From Yponomeuta sedellus (lineage: Eukaryota; Arthropoda; Insecta; Lepidoptera; Yponomeutidae): a DNA stretch of 64,000 nt. Where the stretch lies: assembly GCA_934045075.1 (NCBI GenBank), contig OW203724.1:12697473-12761472 (forward strand), given 5' to 3'. Under the pieces are notes generated by a model that was not told the DNA's origin, did no database searches, and was given only the letters and a program-made list of their open reading frames with translations. The first letter of the stretch is position 1. Every line of letters starts with the position of its first letter. Below, in pieces: positions 55,351-64,000 of the stretch. Both the position numbers and the translations under genes were made by a program.

Positions 55351-55901
55351 AGCCACCGATCACATTTATTGAAGAATATCCATATTTGGAAACTGAAATG
55401 ACCAGAGCAGATACTGACCCTCTGCAGCTCTGTGAGAGTAATGATGAGTATGCAGAAAATATATTGGAGAATCCATCACCACTTCTTGATGAAGGCTGTG
55501 TAGAGGTAGTTATTGACAGCAACAAAGATCAGAATCAAATCAACCCAACAACACACCATGAAATTAATTCTGATCAAATATTAAAATGTGATCATTCGAC
55601 ACAAACCATAAATGATATTTTGGAAACAGATGAAAGTGTGTTCAGTGTATACAAGTACAAACACAGTGATAAAGCTATTCACTTTTATACTGGTTTGGAG
55701 ACTTTTCAGAAACTGATGTATGTATTTAACACGCTCGGAGATTGCTCAAATTTGAAATACTTTTATGAAATGCCACCAGCTAAATTGAATGCTTTTGAAC
55801 AGTTTTTTATAGCATTATTGATATTACGAAGACATAAAGAATTTGAAGAAATAGCCATGTTGTACTTGATATCTGTGAAACAAATTACAAATATTTTATA
55901 A
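55351..55901 (+). CDS. Transposase exon 3, N-terminal frame
   Basis: Acceptor TTTTCAG|AGCC. Acidic linker, then the HTH segment. Ends at the frameshift-induced TAA. Confidence 0.8.
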
Positions 55902-55902
55902 C

Positions 55903-56533
55903 CTGGATTCGCCTCATGGCCTTACAGTGGAAAAACTTGGATTTGTGGGTTGATAGAGAGACAATAGCGTCGTACATGCCTTTGGACTTTTATGATAAAT
56001 ATCCAATGACCAGGGTGGTGCTGGATGCTACTGAATGCCCTATTAAAAAACCAGGCTTGCCTTTGGCACAACAGGTTACTTTTTCTAGCTATAAGAATAG
56101 AAACACAGTCAAATGTCTTGTAGGCATTGCTCCAAGTGGTCTGATCACATACATTTCTCCATCCTATGGTGGTTCAGCAAGTGACAGACAAATTATAGAA
56201 AGAAGTAGTATCTTACATAAATTCAACTATAACGATGAAATAATGGTTGACAAGGGCCTAAATGTTCAGGACATCTTCATGCCATATGGGGTCAAGATAA
56301 ATATGCCTTCATTTTTCAAGAAGGGTAATCAAATTAATCCAGAAACCTTAATCAGAGATAGAAAAATAGCCAGTAAAAGAGTCCATGTGGAAAGAATCAT
56401 TGGTATGTTAAAAACATACAAAATTTTGAAACAACCAATGAATCAAACAGAGACGATACTCTCAAGTGATATAGCTTTCGTTTGTGCTATGCTGGTTAAT
56501 TTTCGATCAAACATTATCAATAAGTATGCATAA
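55903..56533 (+). CDS. Transposase exon 3, DDE frame after the break
   Basis: Open from before 55916 to 56533. Carries the whole DDE_4 catalytic core. Confidence 0.85.
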
Positions 56534-56551
56534 AAAATAGGGTAAAGACTG

Positions 56552-56645
56552 CCGGACTGCATTGGAACTGCACACCGACTTCAATCTACACCTGCAGTCG
56601 GAGGGCAGTTGGTGTGCAGCTGCAGTTCCAATGCAATCGGTCTGG
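56552..56645. repeat. Imperfect hairpin between the two transposon genes
   Basis: ACTGCATTGGAACTGCA on the left against the inverse of TGCAGTTCCAATGCAATCGG on the right. Located where the two transcripts converge. Confidence 0.7.
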
Positions 56646-56869
56646 TTAAACAAAACACTTTTCACTGTTTAGATGTTACGTACCACAGTATTGTTATGTA
56701 ATATCCTATTTCCTCGCAATTTCAGACTGTACTTGAAATAAAAGAAGTTGCAGATATTAAATTGTTTAGCATAAAAATTATAATTATTGCTTTTATGTGC
56801 AATGCTGGTTTATTTTGTCGAGACTGCTCAGGCTGTATTACTTGAAATAAAAGAAGTTACTGTTATGTA

Positions 56870-58286
56870 TTAAATTTTTATATTGTATAAATATTTGCAC
56901 AGAAATAAATGTTTGTAATAATCATTATAAAACTGTATTAATTTGCCTACCATAGCCTCAATGAAATTATCATTTCTTCCTATCTCTATTAAATAAAAGT
57001 CTGTTATTGTGTAAATTCCAAAGTAGCATAACATCCGTCCTGTGCACAACATTTGTCCTTGTATTTGAAAATAATAGTCATGATTTTCATTTAATTTGTA
57101 CTGTCCAGTTTCATGACAAAGATACAAATAAGGGACAGTTTCAGGAGATATAACCTTATTTCTTGCTGAGTAGGGACACTTGACTTCAACGACCCCATGC
57201 TTGTCAAAAATAGCATCAGGAGTGCTGGCCAAAAATTGGTGTTCCTCATGTACGAAAAGACCACATTTCTCTATTTCGACACCAGTCTCTTGTGTAATTT
57301 TTTTTAAAGCCATGATTTCATACTTGATACCATGCTTTGTGGCTAGCGTCAATATAACATGGTTTTTCAAAAAAGTCTTGGCCAGTTTTGTTTGATTTGC
57401 CAAAGATTTGCAAATTCTACCAAAATTTGAGCTTTGCAACCTCATTTGTCTTTCTCGCTTCCATATTTTTTTGTTGGTTCTTGTACTAACTTCTAAGTTG
57501 CTCCTCTGCTCATTGTTGAGAGTACAGCTATCAATGAATTTTTCTTCCATTGTTTTTTGTAAATAATCATGGTCTCTATACAGTGCCATTTTATTTGCTG
57601 GCTTCCTAAGCTGCTGTATTGCCATATTTGACTTTTGGCTGGCAGCAAAATTTGTCGTCAAGTTCATAAAATTTTCTTTATATTTTTCTTTAGTTGGCAC
57701 ATTCGATCGGGGGTCAAATGTAGTAATTTTTTTAAAATTGGCATCGTTCAATTTTAATTTCAAGTTTTGCGCCATAATGGGCTCTCCTGTATACTCTTGT
57801 GTTGGCTGATGAAAGGTTTGCAAGTTTGACGTAGGACTTGCACGAATTTTAATTTTTCTGTTTAATGTGAAATCTACTAAGCCACACATCAGGACAAGCA
57901 CATGCTTGCATTGTGCATAAGGACCCATACCTGCTGCACACTCACATTGCGCTTCCAAGATAGTTCTTTGTTGTATACTTAAAGTGACATTATAAACAAC
58001 GCTTTTTCTCATTTCTGCAGCACAGACAGCGGTCACATAAAAATTATTTCCTGATTGTGCAACACGGCAGGCTATAAGATAATTTTCATCATACATATTT
58101 TTTGACGTTGCCAAATTTTCCCTCTCTCCCAGTACACTGTATTGTTTAATGTCTGCCTCAGCAATATTTGGAAGCACAGTGTTGCTGTTAACATCCAAGA
58201 AATGTTCAGGTCCTGGCACACTAATGTGGTACGCTGAATCTGGATCATTGACAAGTCCTCCAAACATAACATCATAGTCCAGTAAT
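56870..58286 (-). CDS. Nuclease exon 2 (SWIM and YqaJ)
   Basis: 1417 nt uninterrupted; stop TAA at 56872-56870. Confidence 0.9.
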
Positions 58287-58430
58287 CTAAAACAAAAGAG
58301 AAACATTAAATTAACGGTAAATATAAATGTATGATAGTTATAATTAAAAATAAAAACACATTATTTCATAAAAGTTTTTATAATTTAGGTATGATGTATT
58401 TTTCAGTCTATGACCAGCAGTGGGTTGATT

Positions 58431-58470
<40 letters not shown>

Positions 58471-58691
58471 TATTTTTCAGTAAGTCTGGTCAAATCTGAC
58501 ACCAGGGACGGTAACGTTAGTAATATTAAAGCCCATAAGATGGTTAAGCCTTGTGTTGTTTATTTATTGGCTTAATCTTAACAAACTAACCTCTGAACCA
58601 AGACTGCCTTTCTTCCTGTAACTTTGGCATTCCTTTTACGCAGCTCGGTCTTTAGGCCAGCGAGGGACCATGAGCCATAGTCCTTAGGCAT
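56870..58691 (-). CDS. SAP-SWIM-YqaJ nuclease-like protein of the transposon
   Basis: Two exons, 58691-58591 and 58286-56870, phase 2 junction CAGAG|GTTAGT ... TTTTAG|ATTACT, 505 aa, no internal stop. Residues 5-38 form a SAP-like DNA-binding helix pair (WSLAGLKTELRKRNAKVTGR). C148, C150, C160 and H162 (CECAAGMGPYAQCKH) form a SWIM zinc finger. Residues about 307-467 are a YqaJ/lambda-exonuclease-type PD-(D/E)xK fold: D391 (STPDAI), E401 and K403 (GVVEVKCP), then the QIQGQM motif at 441. These are the metal-binding and catalytic residues of that family, so the nuclease looks able to work. Convergent to the transposase; minus-strand AATAAA at 56814-56809. Role in transposition is inferred, perhaps end processing or host repair. 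Confidence 0.88.
58431..58470. repeat. (ATAG)n microsatellite
   Basis: Ten perfect tetranucleotide units in the intron of the nuclease gene. Confidence 0.95.
58591..58691 (-). CDS. Nuclease exon 1 (SAP motif)
   Basis: Starts MPKDYGSWSLAGL and ends in phase 2. Nearly the whole SAP motif is in this exon. Confidence 0.82.
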
Positions 58692-59178
58692 TTTGCAGTG
58701 GTTTGTACACAACCTCGCACAGCAAACCAAAAGCCAAGAGTCACTTTCTCAGTATCAACAGAAGGAACACAAAGGAAATGAAAAATCACAAAATGCAAAC
58801 AGAACGGTCGACCAAACGAACACCTGCGTCAATAGTAATCTAATCCAAACAGTATATAATATAACCACTACGATCTAATCTTTAGACCTGCGACCTGCGT
58901 CAAGAAGCGTGCGGTCACACACAACACAACACAAGTTCACAACTGTACCACAGATTAAATAAAAAATGCTACATTGATGTGATGACAGAACTATTTTTGC
59001 CAACTAAGCGCCATCTATTGAGTTTTTGTGTTATTAACTTTTTTTTTTCTTCTGAAAACGGCTCATTAGCTTTTGGACCTAATCGGAAGATGGTAAAACA
59101 AGCCCTCAATCCTTTTATTTTCCCCAAGTAATGGGAATGATTTCTTATTTAACATGGTAACAGTAAATATCTCAGTGC

Positions 59179-59215
59179 TACCAATTCTCTCACGCGTCAA
59201 GTTAATGTGAACGCA
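59179..59215 (-). repeat. Right TIR of the THAP/DDE transposon
   Basis: Exact inverse of 53866-53902. Followed by CTG at 59216-59218. Confidence 0.95.
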
Positions 59216-59435
59216 CTGAGTCTTATAAAGTGTAAGCGAGAAACAGTAATGATCTTCTGTCCCTTACGCGCGTGTGCGATTTTTTTTTTGTTTGCCACAG
59301 TTCAAATCTGTGGCAGACAAACCTACGTCAAATCTGAGCTTTATCGAGTTTTCCTTTGAATTTAGGCAGATATCGGTATTTTTCTCCATAAAATTGTACT
59401 TTTCGTGGTCGGTGCAGTTGGACGAAAGTGATACA

Positions 59436-60574
59436 ATGGTAAATTGCAGCATTTTAGGCTGTGGAAGCCGCAGTGAGCGTAAAAACGCCAACATAACCTT
59501 TCATTCGTAAGTGCTATTAATTCTCCTCTAATCTCTGTTTTTATGATGTTCAAGACTACGGCAAGGTATAAAATGCATCTAGTGCACTCAATTACCCCTA
59601 AATTAGATAAATATGTGCCGTGAAAACTAAATCGAAAATTTGAATATTTTGGTGTTACCCGTCTAAATTATGTAGGCGCTCATACGATAGATTGGCAATC
59701 TAACTGGGACAATCTTAATTTAGACGGTTTATAATAATGTTAGTGTTCCCAGACATAATATACAAAAAATCCCCGAGGGTGTAGGCAGAGGAACCAACCA
59801 CGAGTTAGACCCTTGTTTTGAAGAGGTCCCAAACGTACCATTGGCAAGTCTTTCCCCGTTATCCGGGCACATAATGTTTACATTGTTTAAAATTATTTTA
59901 CAGGTACCCAGCTGATCAGGCTCTACGGACCATATGGGTTAAAGCCACGGGTCGTTTGGACTGACTGGCAACCGACAAAGTATACCCGTGTTTGTTCCCG
60001 TCATTTCGAGAGTCGAGACCCATAGTTTTCGAAAAACAAAGAGTTCTACTTTTCTGACAGAAGGTTCCGTTCCGAAACTGTTTTTGCCGGTAAGGACTCC
60101 CTAAAATTTATAGGTACATTTATTTATATATAATATAATTATTTATAGGTACATTTTAGTGATGCAATATATTCGTACATTATTATGTTATGGTTTACCT
60201 CACAAATATATTTGCGAATAGACCATTCAATGCATTATTAGTAAGGGTGGAAATAATATTAGTTATGGGTATATTTTAGTGATTCAATATATTCGTACAT
60301 TATTATGTTATGGTTTACCTCACAAATATATTCGTAAATATACCGTTTAATGTAAAATTACGTATTTGTCCTGGGTCTATTATTTTTTCAATCTCTACTT
60401 AATGTATAGTTAACTAAGGTTCTAAACTATAGTATACTTTGAAAGGTATTTTTTTTAAAACGCCGTTTGTGTTCTTTCCAGGCTCTTCCTGAGGCTACAT
60501 CATCGTATTCTCCATCACTTGCGGTTGCAAGTACTAGTACAAGTGCTACTGATATTCCTACGATGGACAGCCTG
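59436..60574 (+). pseudogene. Decayed THAP-domain gene, cut by a mariner fragment
   Basis: Exon 1 (59436-59506) starts MVNCSILGCGSRSERKNANI, donor TTC|GTAAGT. Exon 2 (59904-60089) continues YPADQALRTIWVKATGR, then a frame change and TDWQPTKYTRVCSRHFESRD, the Cys and His pair of a THAP finger. A stop follows. Exon 3 (from 60482, acceptor TTCCAG) is a Ser/Thr-rich linker that ends abruptly where mariner sequence starts. The domain is broken and the gene is truncated. It begins about 220 bp beyond the right end of the THAP transposon but belongs to a different THAP type. Confidence 0.75.
60142..60352. repeat. Tandem duplication, 120-bp period
   Basis: ATATTCGTACATTATTATGT and GGTTTACCTCACAAATATAT recur exactly 120 bp apart, with several differences in between. 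In an intron of the decayed THAP gene. Confidence 0.85.
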
Positions 60575-60858
60575 AAAAATCCTGATTTTGCTCCGTGTGA
60601 CTTCTTTTTAATTCCCTAAAATTAAAAATCAGCTCAAAGGGATACAGTTGTCATCGCCGGAAGACGCGCTAGCAGCGTTTGAGAAGGCCGTGGAAGAGGT
60701 GTCTTTGGAGGACTGGAAAAAATGTTTTGAAAATTGTTTCAGACGCATGAAACTTGGTATAGAGGCTGATGGAGAGTTCTTTGAAAAGATTTAATAAAAA
60801 TATTTTTTTCATAGAATTTCGTTTTTAGTTTCTCAAAACTTTCTGAGTGTCCCACGTA
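60575..60858 (+). mobile_element. mariner transposase 3' fragment
   Basis: NPDFAPCDFFL (motif around the last catalytic Asp), then after a frame change QLSSPEDALAAFEKAVEEV, LEDWKKCFENCFRRMKLGIE and GEFFEKI with a stop. Ends in a mariner-like TIR (ACTTTCTGAGTGTCCCACG) next to TA. 5'-truncated. Confidence 0.85.
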
Positions 60859-61034
60859 TAATTTTAATAAACTTTTTTGCTTCTATTGAGGTAATGATTT
60901 ATTTCCCGATTTTCTGTTTACGACTTTTAAATACGCAAAACATACTTTTGGGAATTATGGGTTATGCTAGCAACTCTTATGAAGTACCTACTTCTATCTC
61001 CATCTCAAAGGTATACGCACAGGCCCAGTCTATT
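60859..61034. other. LINE 3' flank
   Basis: Short stretch between the mariner end and the RNase H end. Probably the 3' UTR of the LINE; no poly(A) or microsatellite tail recognised. Confidence 0.4.
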
Positions 61035-64000
61035 CTATTCTCTGTCTACGGTACAGAACCAAGGGACACGAAGAGGTTCACATTGAATGCTTTTAAACCA
61101 GATACCTTTTTCTCTAGACCTTTCATTAAAATACTCGTTCCAGTTTTCATGATTGATCATTTTAAATTTACCTAACATTTCTAAATAATTTGGTTTTATC
61201 TCTATTTCTTCCCCATCTACTAAAGCTCTTTTAGCTAAAATGTCAGCCTCCTCGTTTCCTCGGATGCCTAGATGTGATGGTATCCACTGCAACTTTATAC
61301 TACGGCCTGATTTGCCTAAATCGTATAATTTATGTAATATTTAGTATGCAACTGCTACGCCTCTGCCACCTTTCACACATTTAACCAGATTTAAGAGGGC
61401 ACTCTTACTGTCCGTTAGTATTACTACATTTGAAGAGTTCAACTGGACCACATAATTTAAAGTTTCAGCGATCGCAACTAATTCAGCAGTCATGATACTT
61501 AAGTGTTTATTAATTTTAATCATTTTACCTGTATTACAATAAGGGTCATATACAGCGGCAGCAGTTGCATTTTTATTTTTTGACCCATCTGTATATATAG
61601 CATACCATCCCGAATATTTATCATGTAATTCAAGCATAACGGCATTTTTTAAACAATTAGGCTCATATACATTTTTAGGTAACTGAACATCAAGCAGACT
61701 GCTGTTTACTACTTCATTTATGTTAATATCAGAGATATATTTATTTAAACTAAACATAGGCAGCGGTTTTTGTGTATTTTTGTAATTTTGGACTAGAAGC
61801 GGAGTTCTCTTATTAATCCAAAATCTTTTACTATTACACAAAGAGCACAGCTCATTAAGTTTAGATGTAACAGGATTTCTGTCATAAGCTTGACTCTTCA
61901 AACAAAATTTGAACCCAAGATATTGCCTCCTGATTTTAAGTGGTGGTATACAGAGGTCGGCTTCCATGACATGAATAGGGGTGGACTTAATGTACCCGCC
62001 TATAACTCGCGATTTTGGATTTTGTCTATCTTAAGCAAATGAGTATTAGCACTATTATTATATAAAAATGACCCGTAATCTAATCTACTTCTAATGAGAG
62101 AGATATACAACGTGCGTAAATATTTTGGGTGAACTCTCCATCCTGATTCCGCCAAAACGTTAAGCAACTGCAGAAACTTACTAGCTTTTTCACAAATTTC
62201 ATTAATGTGTTTACCCCATCTACACGATCTATCGAGCCACAAACCTAAGTACTTTACACAATCTACATTTTCTAACTGACAGCCATTGATACTTAAATTT
62301 ACATGCAGTCTTTTAAAACCTCTTTGAAATGTGCATAGCTTAGTCTTATAGATATTTCTAAACCTAACTTATTTAATAATATAACTAACGTATCTAGTGC
62401 TGTCGGCATATCTAATACGCTATCATTAAGACCACTTCGTGATGAATATAAAACAAAATCATTAGCATATTGGCTAATCGACACAACTCTAATAATTATG
62501 TCTATTGTAACCACATAAAACAAAAGAGGTGAGATAGGGTCACCCTGCGCTATCCCTTTACTTGCTAATCTTATATAAGTAGGAATCTCTGCAATCCCCT
62601 TGCTTGTCCTCTTTGATTTTAAGGCGTCTTTCAATTAGATATGTCCACAAGTATTTACATATAAATGAGCCCGCCTTTAAACGATCTAGAGTATTAACAA
62701 CACTTTCAACAAGCACATTGTTATAAGCTCCTTCGATATCTACAAAACAGGCCACTGTAGGTACATTTCTAGAAAACTCGATTTGAATATCAGTAATTAA
62801 ACGAGATAAGTTATCAAGACACGACTGAGCCCTACGAAAACCCACTGTGTTTTGTGACAACATTTCATTTTTCTCTAAGTACCAATCTAGCCATTTATTT
62901 AACATATGAAATAATTTACATATGCAAGAGATAAGGGCAATAGGCCTCAATTTGTCATTATTATAAGAGCCTAACTTTGGGATGGGAACGATCTCCGCGG
63001 ATCTCCATTGAATTGGAATATGGCTCGACTTATAAATCAAATTAAATAAGTGCAACAAATATGTTTTGGTTTCCACTGGTAGGTTAATTAACATCGAGTA
63101 TGATACTCGATCTTCCCCTGGGGCAGTTTGTTTATTCTTCAGGCAATTCTCCAGTTCCTATATGGAGAAAATTACGTCCAAATCAGCGTTAGAAGAGTGA
63201 AACGACGGTTCCTTCGGACACACAAAGTCTGGTGTAAGGGATCTTAGCAACTCATTTTTTTTTCTTGCGACGCTAATCTACGGTTTTGCCGGTATCCCTT
63301 CATCCAGCGCATTTTGCGCCACATATCACTGACACTGCAGTGGTTTCATCAATAGAACTACAAAATTCGTGCCAATTCTTGGCCTTTGCCTGCCTAATAA
63401 TTTTTTGAGCTGCCGATGTCTTCTGTTTTAACATATCTAAATTATGTGGGACTGGATTTTTCCTGAATATCTTTAATGCTAATCGCCTTTGAGCTATGGC
63501 TTTGGATAAATCTTGATTCCAATAATGTTTGGGGGCGAATTTGCTCAAGGGGTTGGTACAAATCTTAATCACGGGTATACACAAATCAGCTGCGGTGTTC
63601 AATTGATCATAAAACCAATTATATATTTATTGTACATTGACGCTTAAGGCTAGCGGATTTTAAAGCATTCCGATAAAATATTCCTGTACTGACTCCAATC
63701 CGCTTTTTTATAATTTCTTTTTTTTATGTAATTTAACGGTTCTTTATAAAAAAATGAATACTTAATAATTAAATGATCGCTACCCAAATTTTCATTGGTA
63801 ACCCGCCATTCTAAGTTTGTAGCAATAGGTACCTGTTGAACAAAAAGTAATGTCAGGTGAAGATCGCTGTAACGTTCCATTAACTAACTTAATCCTAGTG
63901 GGGTTACCATTATTTAAGTAAATAAAACTATTTTCCAAAGAACTATCAAAGAGCTGTACTCCTCTAGGTTCTGTCTTATAAGACCAGGCTGTGTGATGTC
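61035..64000 (-). mobile_element. Degenerate non-LTR retrotransposon (endonuclease-RT-RNase H), runs off the window
   Basis: From right to left on the minus strand: endonuclease end (GSDHLII, 63780), linker, RT (IVPIPKLGSYNNDKLRPIAL; NTVGFRRAQSCLDNL; ACFVDIEGAYNNV), the catalytic box SQYANDF (62455-62475), then RNase H (YAIYTDGSKNKNA; MTAELVAIAETL; LTDSKSALLNL; QWIPSHLGIRGNEEAD). RNase H suggests the I/Ingi group of LINEs. At least five frame breaks. The YADD box reads YAND, so one catalytic Asp is lost. Confidence 0.85.

Larger units (their letters stand above)
54771..56533 (+). pseudogene. THAP-HTH-DDE transposase, one frameshift
   Basis: Would cut and paste its transposon. Exon 1 is 54771-54957, with a C2CH THAP zinc finger: CAVVTC, W at position 28 and CSDHF. 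Exon 2 (55050-55217) finishes THAP with AVPSIFPW. Exon 3 starts at 55351 after TTTTCAG. An HTH region (FFIALLILRRHKEFEEIAML) ends at TAA 55899-55901. The DDE_4 domain continues one base out of frame from about 55903 to the stop at 56531-56533: Asp in VVLDATECP (56024), Asp in EIMVDKGLN (56249), Glu in RVHVERIIG (56390). All three catalytic residues are present. The break is best explained by a single-base loss near 55895-55903; no donor/acceptor pair repairs it. AATAAA is at 56737. Confidence 0.88.
53866..59215. mobile_element. Two-gene THAP/DDE transposon with SAP-SWIM-YqaJ nuclease gene
   Basis: Perfect 37-bp TIRs at 53866-53902 and 59179-59215, starting TGCGTTCACATTAACTTGAC. CTG directly flanks both ends (53863-53865 and 59216-59218). 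Inside are two convergent genes with spliced 5' ends: transposase (+) 54771-56533 and nuclease (-) 58691-56870. They meet at a 336-bp spacer with an imperfect hairpin (56552-56645). The DDE_4/HTH_Tnp_4 style puts it in the PIF/Harbinger supergroup; pairing with a YqaJ gene resembles what I recall of ISL2EU elements. 5350 bp, nearly intact. Confidence 0.9.

Noticed and set aside
1..64000. CRISPR array, operon or phage features
   Set aside because: Tandem repeats here lack regular unique spacers and cas genes, and the genes are spliced and eukaryotic.

Overview
This window looks like nuclear DNA of a moth or butterfly (Lepidoptera). It is AT-rich and intron-rich. It carries a lepidopteran-style c-type lysozyme, and it is crowded with several classes of insect transposon. 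There are no operons, ribosome binding sites or CRISPR arrays.

Three host genes can be rebuilt exon by exon, all on the minus strand. (1) A STARD10-like START-domain lipid-transfer protein has six coding exons between 30189 and 10985 and encodes 366 aa; every splice phase closes. Its CpG-rich 5' end carries a YY1/Pho-type motif. (2) A secreted c-type lysozyme has three exons between 42485 and 39961 and encodes 138 aa, with eight cysteines, both catalytic acids and a TATA box. (3) A Nuf2-like kinetochore protein has seven exons between 53500 and 47778 and encodes 445 aa: a CH-like head followed by a coiled coil. The genes are unrelated in function and I see no shared regulation.

The rest is mostly mobile DNA. 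1-3595 is the 3' part of an errantivirus-like LTR element with a broken integrase and envelope region. 53866-59215 is a nearly intact 5.35-kb DNA transposon with 37-bp perfect terminal inverted repeats. It carries two convergent genes: a THAP/DDE transposase broken by one frameshift, and an open SAP-SWIM-YqaJ nuclease gene. Just to its right is a decayed THAP gene cut by a mariner fragment, and then a degenerate non-LTR retrotransposon that runs off the window. A second non-LTR element (31090-37290) is split by a 3.9-kb element of unknown class (31707-35600), whose relative lies at 44269-45600. LINE 3' fragments, MITEs and a multi-copy tRNA-related repeat fill introns and intergenic DNA.

The most unusual signals are the two-gene transposon with its nuclease, the tRNA-related repeat whose copies often fold back on themselves (one exactly at the anticodon loop), the unclassified hairpin-plus-minisatellite element, and a 509-bp tandem duplication that is nearly identical between copies.
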